Of a stretch of DNA of 64,000 bases, positions 1 to 13,011 are shown piece by piece (the first letter of the stretch is position 1; each line of letters opens with the position of its first letter). A model generated the notes under the pieces. The model was given only the letters and a program-made list of their open reading frames with translations, did not search any database and had not been told where the DNA came from. The translations under genes were made by a program, and so were the position numbers. Location: positions 20,790,337 to 20,854,336 of the forward strand of contig NC_060064.1 in assembly GCF_020283565.1 (NCBI RefSeq). Direction: 5' to 3'. The stretch is from Trifolium pratense (Eukaryota > Streptophyta > Magnoliopsida > Fabales > Fabaceae).

Positions 1-1460
1 ATTTTTTGACGTGTTAATGTGTTATGCAGATATATATACCAGTATATTTGTTGAGGTGGATGATTATGATTGATTTACAAATAGTATTTATTAATTTTTC
101 TATATTAATTATTAAATATAATACTATTTATGGTTCAATCACAATCATCCACCTAAATCGTGTACCGATACATATCTACATAATATGTGTACCAGAGTAT
201 TCACCTTAAAGAATTGCCAATCTTTTTTATTTTTATTTTTTTTGACATATTTTTTATTTAATAGTAAGAGATTTGAGTAATATTTTTTTTGGCAACATCG
301 TAAATAAAAAAAATAAAAAATAAGAGACTAATTTTAAAGGAACAAAAATTCATTAAGTGCACAAAATGATACTAATTTCATTACAAAACTTCAATAATTA
401 CATATAAAAAATAAATAAAACACTTTAGTTTTATGTGTTTTATCTCCGCACTTCAAGTCTTCACCCTTTTCACCCTGATCTATGTCTTGACTTCAACTTT
501 AATTTAAGTTTATCAACGCAAATACATCCGCTCTCCTATTGAGCACCACCATCATCCTTCATCTGGGCCGTATTAGAGGGAGGACGAAGAGGGTGGCTGT
601 TATAGATCTTAAAAATTAGGGTCCCAAAATAATTTTTAAATAATTACCAAAATTCTTAGGTGTTGAAAATAATATGCCAAAATATTTTTTGAAGATTTTA
701 AATTTAAATGTATTTTAGATTTATATTTACAATAATATATTTGTTAGGAGTTATTGTTTATATTTTTTTTTTGTTAAGGGATTATTGTTTATATTTATAA
801 TAATATATCGTAAAAGTTCCAATATGAATCAACGTGCATTAAAGTTATATTGAAAGAAGTGAAGCTTATAATATAATGTTGTACTTTGAGAAATATAGAA
901 ATCAAGGTTGTTAAAAACTCGTTTTAAATCGTAAACTCCATGTATTCTACGTTTTAGGTATGACTTTCGTGTTACATTGGAGCTAAAATCATTTTGAGTA
1001 AAACTGAAAGTCAAAACGAGTTTACACGATTGAACTCCCTATAAAATAATAAAATCACTTAAACTCGCATGTTTTCACTAACGATTGAAACTTTTTTTTA
1101 GTCAATTCAAAAGTTCAATTTTGTCATATTATTAATAGATAAATACAATATCTTATGTTGAGTGACGCTTAATTTTTTATAACAGTTTATGTTAATATGA
1201 ACAACAATTACTTACACTTGTGATTATTTTTTATAATAGTATACATGAGAATATTTGTTTATAAAAAGGGACGGAGGAACGTAGGAAGCACATTAAGAGT
1301 TAGAAAAATAATAATTTTTAGTACTCGCGTGTTTCCAACAATGTCTCGTATTTTTATGCAGGGGTGCGAAAAAAATAAAAATAAAACAATAGAAAAAGAA
1401 TAGATGAAAACAAGTGGGAAACAAAAACAAATAAGTAATTATTATATTTTGATAAAATAA
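1..1460. other. AT-rich intergenic DNA without a recognisable gene
   Basis: Only short open frames occur here, none with a recognisable domain or codon pattern. The DNA is strongly AT-rich with many A and T runs. It lies on the downstream side of the TBL gene. I see no RNA gene or clear transposon terminus in it. Confidence 0.5.
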
Positions 1461-1464
1461 TATA

Positions 1465-1925
1465 ATATGTTGGCGCAGCTGAAGCTCAAACCAAGCAATT
1501 AAGCTCACTCAAGCTCGCAAGAACACACGCGCGCGCTGCACAGTCTCTAGGCCTTGCCTATGAGCACAGTTGCAGGATCTACAGTTCTTGCAGCTATAAC
1601 AATGGTGGATGGAAAGAATGAAGAGAGTTTTGGTATTTGGAAAGGGTTGAAGAAGATGAAGATGATTAGGGAAAAGAGCTAGTTTTATTCATCCTCATAG
1701 GGGCACAAAATTTGATTACATTCACTAATGAGACAAACACTTTATTTATACTAGATTACCACACTTTTGTAATTCACTTAGGCCCTAACAAACTAGTAAC
1801 CAACTCTAACAAACTTAAAACAAACTCTTAACTAACTAAAGTTTGTTAGTCTAACAAACTAACTTGCCACCTAAGCAAGTAGTTACAACTAACTTTGATT
1901 GCTTGCACACCAAGCAATGCTATGA
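1465..1925 (-). mobile_element. LTR-like fragment, possible solo LTR
   Basis: This block is richer in GC than its surroundings. Read on the minus strand it has an LTR-like layout: repeated TTTGTTAG motifs, then a TATA-like TATAAATAAAG, then a CT-rich leader. I could not find a convincing target duplication or primer binding site, so the ends are approximate. It could also be a fragment of a longer dead copia element. Confidence 0.35.
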
Positions 1926-2816
1926 ACAATATGAATTACACAATAGAATCAGCTGAGATTCAACATAATATTACAAAATTTTATGCAATTATATAAATAC
2001 AATAAGTTTTTTAGGTAGATTGACGAAATGACGTATGACCTAGCAATTTCGAGATTTCTGTCAGTTAAACTAAGAATTTGGACATTTAAATATAATAGAT
2101 ACATGAATATTGATAAAAGAAAAGAAAGATACATAGTATAATACGGGTTAAAATATACAATTATTTTGTATTTCAATCATATATAATATTCAATCTCACG
2201 CGATATGTATGATTCACAGAGTCATATTTATTATATAAAAAAAAGAGTCATATTTAATACGTAAAAAAAAGAGACATATCTTTACAAGATATATTGATGA
2301 GAATATAGTTGTTGTGCTATTTGTTATTGAAATGCATGACTATATATAGTCATATTTATCTAATGAGAATGAAAGAAAATCAATTAAGTATGTATTATCC
2401 AATATTTAAAATTTATTTTTATTTAAAATTAATAATATATTAATTTTGTCATATTTTCTTTAAAAATAAATTAAAAACAAATTTGGGGGCCAAGATCGCA
2501 CAATTGTCAAACTTAAGAGGTTACACAATTGAAACTTGAGGGCCAAAATCGCACAATTGTAAAACTTAGGAACAAAACTGTAAGTAAGCCAATGAATATA
2601 TAACAAAAGTTTGCTTGTTTTACAAAGGCAAAAGCATAATTAACCTTCATTCAGCAATTAAAAAATTGTTACATATATCACAAATGGTATTAAAAGATTA
2701 ATGTACACAAACAAAAGAATGGACATCTTCATGTCACAAGAAAAAAAATAAAAATAGTCAAAATAAAAGAAAATAAAAATAAAAAACAACATTAGATTTT
2801 TGTGCAAGACATTTTG

Positions 2817-5800
2817 TTACAACAATGCCAAAAATATTTGATTCCAAGTATCAGGAACACCAGGCAAACACCAATGTATACAATCTGCATTTTGTGGATT
2901 AGTTCTTTCTTCTTCACTTAATAATTTTCCTCCATTTTCAGTATACACTGAAGAATGACCATCAATTCTATATTCTGATATTTGTGTTATGTTGATAAAT
3001 GTAACTGGAACTTTCATTTTCTTCACAACTTTTGCTACCACACTCATTATTCGTTTATCAGAACCTGTTCCCCAATGCTTCTTTTTTCTTACTGGTTTTG
3101 TCTCATTGAAGCATTTTTCATCTTTCATGTTCCCCCAATCTTGACTCCTATAAATAAGATATTTTAGTTGTTAACAAATCTCTAGGGACTAAATAGTTAT
3201 TTAAGCTAAAATAAGGGTAAAGGTTTAAATATGATTTTAGTCCCTGCAATTATAGTTATTTAATTGTTTTTTGGTTTTAGTCTCCGTAAGTTTTTTGTTT
3301 GGATTCAATCCTTGTAAATTCAAAAACTGTTGTTTTTAGTCCTTAATGTTAGATTATTAGGCCACACGGCGTGATTATATTAGGCCACATACAGTGAAGC
3401 ACGGAGACTTCTCGAATTAGGTGTGTCCTAGTGTCGGACATACATTGGTGTTCGACACCGACACATATGATTCCATTGAATTGGATCATTTTCTCAAATT
3501 ATTATCTGTATCGACGTGTCAATGTTTGTGTCGTGTCTGATGTCCGTGCTTCATAGGCCACATATGACTTTAGAGACTAAAATCAACTGTTTGTTTAATT
3601 TGCAGGAATTAAATCCAAACAAAAGAACTTACAGGGACCGAAACAAAACAAAAAAAAAAAAAAAACAGTATAATTGCAGGTACTAAAATCATACTTAAAC
3701 CAAGTGTATATTATAGGGACTGAAATGTTATTTAAGCCAGAAAAATACTTAGCTTAGCTGATAGATTAAGTTTCTATAGAAAATTGAACTTGAAAGTTTT
3801 GAGAAGAGAGAGACCTTGTATGTGTAGGTGACATTGTTGTGAAGAAGACTCTAGTTTTGTTTGGATTGATAGTTGAGTCAACCCAATTAGCCCAAGTCTT
3901 CAAAGCTAACTTGTAAGCAACTGGTGTGTCAAATTCTTCATACCCTTCTTGTCCATTAGCAAATGAACCCCATCTAAAGTTTATAAACAAGATGTTAGAA
4001 ACCATTTTCATCCCTTTGGTTAAAGAGTGAAACATCAATAGTGTAAGTGATTATTGAATGTTGATCATGGTATTAAATTGCGGCGCTCGACCTCAAATGC
4101 AGCCACTATATAACATTTTCAGATGTTTCCACAATCGCATCACAACCATAATTAGAGCTGCAATATAACGGTTTTAGAGGTGTCTGCAACGACATCACAA
4201 TCATAAGTGTGGCCACATCAACTAGTTTTTTCCTTCATTTTAGGTTCGCAGTAAAACTACAACCGCAATTTAAAACCATGATCGTGCACAACAAACATAG
4301 GTACTAAAGAAAGCTTACAATGATTTAATCCTAGCACCACTCATCCACCAAACATAGGTATTGAAAACAAGGATATCTACTCCTGTCCAATTTGTTGCTC
4401 TCTCTTTAATAGCATCAACTTTAATTATCCTTTTCTTTGTATCTCCAATGATTTTTATGTCAGTGTTGGATTCTACCAAATATGGGGCCCAATAGAATTC
4501 TATAGTAGCATTGTATTCCTGTCACAACTCATTCAAGTATTAGCAGGAATGTTTTAAAAACCGGACAAAAATCAAACAGCTGAGACGTTCATATCATGGT
4601 TCAATTGGTTCAGTCGATTTAACCATGATTGAACCGAATGATGAATAAATAAATCATTTTTTTTTATGACTAAAAATCATTAGAATTTATTGAAAAAGTA
4701 AAATAAAAATATAAAAATGAAAAAACGGATTAAACCAACTACGGTCCAATCGCAGTTCAACCAGTTTAATCCGATTCAATCAGACTACAATACAATCGGA
4801 ATCAAGTGGAAAATAGCCTCTGATAATATCGTATTAATAGATTATTGAGTATGAGTATGCATCAATACCTTAGCTTTGAAGACTGAATGAACAAGTCCTC
4901 TATGCATAGATTTCTTCTTTTCAGGTATAATCCATTCTACCAAACAGATAAAAGATTCCCATTGATTTCTTTGCAGTGAATCCCCTACAAATAGTAACCT
5001 TTTCCCTTGAAGCTTTTTAAGTGCCAACATAGGATTAAAACTACAAAAAAAAAAAAATTAAAAATTTCAATACACTTGCATCATCCAAACAAACACATCT
5101 ATAAAACAAGTTTTGAAAATCACAATTAAAACTTGTTTGGATTGTGGAACTTACCTTGGCAAGGTACAATCTTCTGGCTGCCATTCCCAATGTTGGTAAT
5201 CAGAATCATTTCTACCATTTTTTATACAAGAAAATTGTCTATCTATATATGGACAAGTTATGTCAGTGTAGATAGGTTTTATTGATTGGTTAAAAACCCA
5301 TTTTCCATTGGCAATGTTGCATTCTTCTGAGTCAAATTCAAATCTGTCATCAATCCATGTTGTATTTACAATCTCCTCATCAACTTTTTTATCACCTGCT
5401 AGGATAATCAGAATATGATACACATCATTGCATTATAAATTTAAGGCTCCATTTGTTATCGATCTGGTTCTAAATATAAGAAACAAATTATTTTTTAGGT
5501 TCATTGAACAACTAATAATGTATCTAGTCTATATTATAATGTATCTATCAGAAATGATTTTGAAGAGAAGCTTTTCATTTAAAGTAATTTTCGATTTTTC
5601 TTTTCCTTCAGATTCTCATTTTGTCTAAAACCGTAACAAACAGATGAAAACATTCAAACGTGACTACTATTTAAAAAGTATTGGAACAAACAACTATGAA
5701 AAGACTGGGTCTAACATGTCAGTTCAAATGGGAATCAAACTAATCGGTTCCCATTTGAACCGTTACACCCAATATTTAATTGATTAGTAGTATTAAGCAA

Positions 5801-6032
5801 AGAGATGAGTATATAGTTGTGGCATTTTTGAAGCCAACTTACTTGATTTTGGTTTATTTGGTTTAGTGTTCTTTCTTGGACAAGGTTTAAACTTGAAAAT
5901 GGAGTTGGAAGAAATAAAACTGAGTCTCTCAGCATACAAAACAACTATGAAAACAAGAACACAAATTGTGATGATAATGATGGAGAAAGGCATTTTTCCT
6001 CTATGAACCTTCATTATTCCAGAAGGGATCAT
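2817..6032 (-). CDS. TRICHOME BIREFRINGENCE-LIKE polysaccharide O-acetyltransferase
   Basis: Six exons on the minus strand: 6032-5843, 5395-5155, 5040-4869, 4518-4319, 3973-3815 and 3147-2817, giving 430 residues, normal for the family. Residues 14-33 form one membrane segment, as in Golgi type II proteins, followed by a basic Lys/Pro-rich stem. The Cys-rich PMR5N domain is at about 88-141. The catalytic GDS motif is at 163-165 (GDSLQRNQW) and the DxxH motif at 409-412 (DCIHWC), so the Ser-His-Asp triad is present. Family members transfer acetyl groups to wall polysaccharides in the Golgi. The sequence looks most like the ESKIMO1/TBL29-TBL3-TBL31 clade, whose characterised members acetylate xylan, but substrate is inferred. 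All splice sites are GT-AG. Introns 3, 4 and 5 each hold a small transposon. Confidence 0.93.
3222..3735. mobile_element. MITE-like inverted repeat in TBL intron 5
   Basis: The left end contains TTTTAGTCCCTGCAATTATA and the right end its diverged inverse (TATAATTGCAGGTACTAAAATC). This matches the common legume short TIR elements whose ends read like TTTAGTCCCT. The interior is non-coding and includes a short A-run. It sits wholly within the intron between the last two TBL exons. Confidence 0.6.
4066..4279. mobile_element. MITE-like element in TBL intron 4
   Basis: The termini are inverted: TGGTATTAAATTGCGG at the left and CCGCAATTTAAAACCA at the right. About 210 bp, non-coding. A relative with the same termini lies in the last intron of the plus-strand GH1 gene (about 32082-32212), so this is a repeated family. 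Confidence 0.65.
4545..4805. mobile_element. MITE-like inverted repeat in TBL intron 3
   Basis: The left part has TTTTAAAAACCGGAC and GGTTCAATTGGTTCAGTCG. The right part has inverted relatives such as TCAACCAGTTTAATCCGATT. The arms are diverged, so ends are approximate. No coding capacity. Confidence 0.45.
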
Positions 6033-8990
6033 GAAGAAAGGAGTGAAAAAATAATCTTAAAAGTAAGAAAAAAAAAAGGGAATGAATTAGTGCATAATGC
6101 AACAGAATGATGAGGACATTGTAGAAAAAATTTAGAGAGGTAAGGTTTTATGCATTTTTGAGTAGGAGTGAAGTTAAAGCATAGTATGTTTTGGTCATGA
6201 CTAAAAAAATGTTAAAATAGATACTAGAGGTTATAGAATGAGTTGAAAAGGTTACATCATGCTTTCTATATTTATCATGTGGGAAATATATATACTTTTG
6301 GAAGACTTTTTAGGTTCTGAATTGTCTATCTCTTCTTTGACATGTTGAATATTACATACATTTTAGGTTCTGAATTTCATGTTATCTAGTATATGTTTGT
6401 CAAAAATGATTTTTTATATAGATTTGTGTCTTATAGTTACATCACTATATATTTTCCAATTGCCACTACTTTCTTATATACTAGATCAAGTAGGTATGGC
6501 TCATAAACATCATAAATTTTAATGTTTATAAGTTGAATGATACCTTTTGTAGTATTTGTAGTGGATATATATAATGATTTATATAAGTGACAAAATTTTA
6601 GTTAGACTTTAAAATAATTGGTTTTGAAATTTTCAATTTGCTTAAGAATTAAGAATGTAATCTTTTAAAGTGTAACTATAAGGATTTTTTTTTTTAAAAG
6701 TTGGTCTAGAAATTTATATACTATTGGTGACATTATATCAATGATCATTAAGGTCCTTGTGTAAATTATACTCTTGATTTTGAATTTTCTATTGTTTTTT
6801 ATTTTTAATTAAAATATGGAATCATGTACATAATTGAATGTGTTCTACACAAACATCTACCAAACAATAATGTAAGGATCACTAATCAATAATCATGTTT
6901 GATCAAGGTTAAACCTATTTAATAAACATTGGACCAAAATGCCCTTCTCATTGACAAAAAATGAAAACCAACAATTTTGTTCTCCCTCTTTACACAATTT
7001 ATTATCTAGTGTAATTTGTGCAAGTTGTTCCAATATTGAGTAGGACATGGTAACTTCCTACATGTTGTTTTTTCAATTTTCAACTTCTCCTTTCCTTTTT
7101 GATAGTAACTCTTAGTTGCATGGACAACTTTCTTTCTTTCTTCTTTCTTCCTCTTGAATTTTTCCTCTATGCCCATTTGTCTTTTTGTATTTTTTTGAGG
7201 AATCTCTAAAAATTTACTTTCTCATTTTTTGTCATTCAATTTCTTCTAAGTGTAAGCTAAGTAGATTTAGATGTTAATAGAAATTAGAAAATTTCTAACT
7301 CTTGTCACTTTTCTTTTTGGTAGTGTTTTTTTATATATAAGAAGGAAATTTTGGTAAAAATTGCTATTTATAGTGTTATATGATTTCATAATTTTTTTTT
7401 CCTTCAGATTTTCACCACCAAGTATCCGGCCCACTGGACCGCTTAATCTGGTTTAGGCGTCAATTTTGACATCAAGTGATTTCAGCTCTCTCTTGATCGC
7501 AATTACGGTGATCGAACCGTGATCTTTCCTATTAAATTCAGCGCTAATCACTATTGAACCAACTAACGATTGGAGGATAAAAATATTATCTTTATACAAA
7601 CAAGGAAGAGGTTGTTTAAAAGGTTTCTTAAATAGAAATATATGGTTAAGGTTGAATTAAGTGAAGTTTCTTTAAATAGTAATATACGGTTAAGATTGAA
7701 TTTCCTATGAGAGTGAAAGTAGGTGAGTGAGATACACGGTTTTATTGTACTTGAAACTTAACATGAGACGGAAACTTAGCTGAATTTATTTGTACTATTG
7801 GAATAGGATTTTGTTTCTATACATTATTTTGGTGATTTGTCAAATAATAACTCCTTTTAGATAACTTTTTTCACTTTTGTGGAATTAGTGATGATTATTT
7901 GGCATATTCAAAACATTTCTAAAAATAATAAAGATGACATAATATAATGTACTTATTTCTTTTTTTTTCTTTTGTTAGTATAAAATTTTCACCACCATTT
8001 TGCGGTGATAAATATTTGTCGGAAAACTTGTATCCCTATTTACAGGCCCAAATTACTTGTTACTTGAATTAGTTCATTATAGATAATTATTTCTTGAAGA
8101 TGCACAAAAAACAATGTATATTAACATTACATTGGTATGAATGAAACTTGATTCTACAAAGTCGGTTGATATTTAACATCAATAAAACTCCGTTTTCAAC
8201 AGTTCATAAATATACTAAAAACTTTGTTTTTAACTATGTAAAATCCAATTATTCATTTTTTTTTTCTTAGAAAAAAAAATGAAGATAATTTTTCAACAAG
8301 AGGGGTGTGAAAGGTTAGCTGTTTTAGTGGGAAAGATATGAAGTGCATGACATGATATTATAATATCTTTAAAAGAAGTATTAATGCAGCAATGAACCAA
8401 CCTTATGTACCTATTTAGCCACCTAAGATATGGGTTTGTAAATTTTTTCAATTTGGATATAGACACTACAACTTAATAATACACAGTGGTTGCATTAACC
8501 AAATGGCCCTAATCAAACCGTACAACTAAAAATTGACCATAGCTACAAATCCTTAAATTAACAACCGAAGTGCTAAATCCTAATTATCATGATACAATTC
8601 CTAATCAACCCAACAAAATTGTATTGGGTGAGCCAATAGCATGGATGTTAAAGACACAAAAAAATCACCAATTAATAATTAAGGAATAGAAACCACCATG
8701 TAATCAATCATGCACCAACATCAAACTCATTGCTAAAATTGAGTATAATGAATGAATGATAAGCTTACCACTTGCATTTTGAGGAGATTTTTAGTTAGCT
8801 GTTGCTTGAAAATCAGATTTGACCTAATGCCACAACATCAATTTTCCAATTTTATGTAACACAATTTTCCCTCTAACTTTAGATGCCCATATTATGAATT
8901 GTGAATATTATATTCATTCTTTTTGGTACATAAATATTGTGAATATTATATTCGTTCAGCAAATATAATTGTAAAAACTAAAATATATAG
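6033..8990. other. AT-rich upstream region of the TBL gene
   Basis: No supported gene. On the minus strand a TATA-like AGTATATATATTTCC lies near 6277-6292, about 250 bases before the TBL start codon, a plausible core promoter. The rest is AT-rich with a diverged, somewhat more GC-rich patch at about 7420-7570 that looks like an old repeat relic. Confidence 0.4.
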
Positions 8991-9376
8991 GGTTTAGGAA
9001 AATTCTAGTTACAACGAAGAAGTGTCACGCGAATTCCATCGCGAAGTGCATTCTGTCCAGCCACTTTTATTGATTTTTCCATCTCTTTTGTAAATTTCCA
9101 TGAATTCTGCATTGTGCTTATTTTTCATTGGTCAATTTTTTTCGTGATGCATTCGTGATACATCCCTTCGCTATATATAGCAATGCCGGTTTAGGAAAAT
9201 TCTAGTTACAACGAAGGAGTGTCACGCGAATTCCATCGCGAAGTGCATTATGTCCAGCCACTTTTATTGATTTTTCCATCTCTTTTGTAAATTTCTATGA
9301 ATTCTGTATTGTGCTTGGTCAATTTTTTTCGTGATGCATTCGTGATACATCCCTTCGCTATATATAGCAATGCCGG
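8991..9376. repeat. Tandem pair of MITE-like units (197 and about 189 bp)
   Basis: Two head-to-tail copies begin with GGTTTAGGAAAATTCTAG at 8991 and 9188. They are nearly identical apart from a roughly 10-base deletion in the second. Within each unit the left end (CGAAGRAGTGTCACGCGAAT) is a diverged inverse of the right end (ATTCGTGATACATCCCTTCG), so each unit is probably a MITE. Such tandem arrangement usually reflects unequal exchange or insertion of one copy at the end of another. Confidence 0.7.
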
Positions 9377-9445
9377 TTAATATCTAATTCTTGTGTATGA
9401 GAAAATTTAATCCAGAGGGAATAACTCATCATCTTATATATTCAA

Positions 9446-9705
9446 TATTTCATCCGTCTCAATTTGATTGATACAGTTGACTCTTATGCACTATTCACAC
9501 ATGTTGTTTTGACCTTATTTTTCTACTAATAAACAAAAATAAATATTAGCGTATAAGATGTTGTTTGATTCGTCTCGATGAGTATTTTCAAAATATCAAA
9601 TTTTTATAATTTTTACTATTATACAATTAAAAATATTAATCGTCAAAGTTATACATAGACATGCATGGAATAGTCAATTGTATCAATCAAATTGGGACGG
9701 AGGTA
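9446..9705. mobile_element. Stowaway-like MITE
   Basis: The termini are long inverted repeats: CATCCGTCTCAATTTGATTG at the left and CAATCAAATTGGGACGGAGG at the right, bounded by TA. The ends resemble the Stowaway consensus CTCCCTCCGTCCC, a Tc1/mariner-derived group with TA target sites. Non-coding interior. Confidence 0.75.
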
Positions 9706-10296
9706 ATATTAGTCATTGATAAATAGAAGAGAAAAGATGTTGCAATATAATGATGTAATAATAACACATGGCCTGGTTGGAGATGTTTTAACTATTGTAG
9801 TTGTGATTGTGATAAAGACATCTCATTATGAGTAGTTGTTTTTTCACTCTAATAAAAAAGATACTGTAGTTCATAACCATCAAAATAAGTCGTCACTCAA
9901 AATAAAATCATGAAAATCAGGCTTGAAATTTCAAACGTATAGCCATATATATAGTTTTATGGATTTAGCTAACTAATCATGTTCCACATTTTTTATCGAC
10001 CAAATGTTACTGCAATTCAAAAATAAATGAGATTTCATTAATTAATTAGATAAATGAGACATACAAGTGATAAGAATCATAAGATTAGATAATTAAGGAC
10101 GTTAGCTTTTTCTTTTTCTTTTTTGACAAAAGGACGTTAGCTTTTACGTACGTAGTAATAGTATTTACAAACTTTTCTTAACTTAATAACCACCTACTTG
10201 AAAGAAAGAAAGAAAAACACTTTATAACCACCTTATATATGGATCCTCATCCATTATTATTAGTAGTAAGCAAAAGCTTTCAATTTCAATAAAAAC

Positions 10297-10848
10297 TACT
10301 CTCTCCATTCTAAGTGTCTTTTGACGTCGAATTTAACGTTTCTATTTAACAGTTTTTCTAGTATTTTAAAGGTATGATTTGTCAATTATACTCATTGTCA
10401 ATTATTCTTATTAATATTTTTTTTCAATAAAACTAATTATTTTAAGGGTGTGATCCATATTTTATATTATGTAAAATTATGTAAAAAAAAAAAATACATG
10501 TCTTATGTTACGGAGAGTTTGTTAATAAAAGATTTTTGCCGCTCAATAAAAAATGTCAAGGGTATTATTGGTATTATGAAAAGTGCACACCAAAATTTTT
10601 TGTATCCTCTTTATATAGATGTATAGATATATTTGAAATACTAAAGTTTTCTTTTATTTTTTTGTTACATAACATATTAAATTTTTGTTTTTTTTTGTAC
10701 ATAATATAAATTGATTGGAAAGAGAAAGTGTGTGAAAAAAAAAGGAATATTAAAATAAGAGTATAATAGGAAAATAAGTGCAAAAATACATTTTGTTAAT
10801 TTGCTGTTACTATTCTAAAAATATACTTAAAAAGAAACAGAGGGAGTA
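10297..10848. mobile_element. Stowaway-like MITE, about 550 bp
   Basis: The left end is TA then CTCTCTCCATTCTAAGTGTC. The right end is AAACAGAGGGAG then TA. Terminal similarity to Stowaway and the TA flanks support the call. The length is on the long side for Stowaway, so it may hold an internal insertion. Confidence 0.6.
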
Positions 10849-11854
10849 GTTTAAAGACATGTGCGAACGGGTCAATTGATTTTTATTTGTTATTTAAGTT
10901 TGATATTAAAAAATTTGTTATAATTGAGTAGAAAAAAGTAGAGTATAATTGAGTGAAACAAAATAGTTGGTTGTTGCTAAAAATGATGAAAATTCAAATA
11001 ATATAAGATTTTGCACGTTTGTTTGGACCATTAAATTAGAAATTTTATTAGCAATTTTATGGTAATTTAGTAAATTCGATAGTAATTAACTTTATTATAT
11101 TGTTTTATAATAAAAAAAGCTTTAGTCTTCAAAAAAAAAAAAAGCTTTATTATATTTTTTTATAAGAAAGTTAATTTTATTATATTATTGGATAGTAACT
11201 AACTTTATTATATTATTAGTACTAATATTTTTTATGTTTCTATATGTTCCTATTTTTATGCATATTTATTTCATTCTTTCTATATTCTATAATCGTTTTA
11301 TTGGTTTTGTTTTGTTCATATTTTTAAGTATCAATTCATATATAATCATTTCATTGTTTCTGTTTTTTCTATAATTTTTTTCCCTAAAATTTTTATAATT
11401 TTTTTATTGTTTCTATTTTTATGCATAGATTTTTATATTTTTATTTTGTTCCTATTTTTATGCATATTAATAAAGTAAAAGTACAAAAAAGGATAAAAAA
11501 TTTAAAATATTATTAAAGCTGATAAGGATAAATTAATAAACTTGATAATAATCAATTTTATTACTATTAGATTAGATTAGATAAAAAAAAAAACTAATGA
11601 CCTTATGAATTACTTGTAAGACAAAAACAAAACAAACTACACCTTCTCAATTACGTATATCCCCCATATATCTCGTATATCTATTCTAACAAATTGCCAC
11701 CTCTTATCTCTATAATTTGGATTAGTATGATTAGTATCCGATTACAACATCAAATAAAAGAGTATTTTCCAAGTTATAATTCCAACTCCAAGGTTTATAT
11801 ATAGCCACCACATCACATGCATGGATCATCAATCATCAATGAAAGCTATTTTCC

Positions 11855-11971
11855 AACTTTCTATAGCGTTATTAAATGAGAAACCATCTTGCTCTTGTAG
11901 GGGGATACTCATGATAATCAATAAGCTAGAGACGAGATGGTTTTTCCATTTAATATTGCTATAGTAAAGTT
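11855..11971. ncRNA. MicroRNA-precursor-like hairpin (candidate)
   Basis: The left arm (about 11855-11895) pairs with the right arm (about 11929-11971) over roughly 40 positions with only a few mismatches and one-base bulges, around a loop of about 32 bases. The core CATTTAAT pairs with ATTAAATG. A TATA-like TTTATATATAG lies near 11791-11801, about 55 bases before the stem on the plus strand. Size and geometry match a plant MIR precursor. I do not recognise a known miRNA in either arm, and a short MITE would also fold this way. Confidence 0.4.
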
Positions 11972-11995
11972 TAAGATAATACTATAATTTCTTCA

Positions 11996-12432
11996 AGAAG
12001 CCCTTAATATGGACCATTTAAAGGACCATGGATGAACCTCAATAAGTTACATGAAATTGCTAGTCATCATTATAAGGTGTGAGATTAGTTTTTCAAGAGA
12101 CATGTTGGACATGTAATCAACTAACTAATTTATGGTTTTCTTGTTTCGCATTGTTACCAATGTTGTTGATTTTTTCAAGAAAGATTTGTTTATAGTTTTA
12201 AAATTGTTTAGATTCTCTGTGACTTGAAAATAGTCATTCATGTAGTTAGAAAACTTATATGTAGTGGCTTAAGATTCATAAGAATGAGTTTGAAGGGAAT
12301 AAATTATGGGAGAGTTTGATGACAAGAGAGATTAGAAAAATTCTATATAATTTTCAAATATAAATAAAATTTCTACAAGTCCTACAAGGTTGATACCCCC
12401 TTATAATAGTGACATGTTATTGCAAGTAATTT
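11996..12432. mobile_element. Left half of a TIR element split by the CACTA insertion
   Basis: The segment 11996-12035 (AGAAGCCCTTAATATGGACC, then TTTAAAGGACCAT) recurs in inverse, diverged form just beyond the CACTA element at about 17050-17090. If both are termini of one element, the CACTA transposon landed inside it. The restored host element would be under 0.5 kb and non-coding. Confidence 0.45.
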
Positions 12433-13011
12433 ATTCACTGGTGGAAAAAACACTTCTTAGGTCGGTTAGAATCGACTTCTTAAGACGGTTCCGAGTCTGA
12501 CCTAACAATTCCAGTCATAAGAAGTTTTGAATTCTTAAGTCGGTTTTGAACCGACTTAAGAAACACTTTTTAAGTCGGTTAGAAATGACATTTTAAGTCG
12601 GTCCCGTAACTGACTTAAGAAAAGGCGACATAAGAAGTTTGAAGTTCTTAAGTCAGATTTTGACCCGACTTAAAAAACTGACTTCTTAAGTCAGTTAAAG
12701 TTTTAACCGACCTAAAAAGTATTACTGTAATTTAAAAAAAAAATAGCCACAATTAAATCGTGGCAAACAACATTTTCTTTACTAAAAAATTTAGTAGCTC
12801 TGCATTTGCCAACCAAATATCCAAATGAGATTAATTTTGCCCAATTTTAATTACATAAGAACAAATTTACAAACTAATTTAAGGGGTAATATCACTCATG
12901 AAGAAATAAGTAACTAACTACAAACTAATTACAATTCTAACACACACAGAACTCGCACAATAATGAATTATTCTAAGTCTTAAAAAACAATTACTGTGGG
13001 AATGAGTATTG

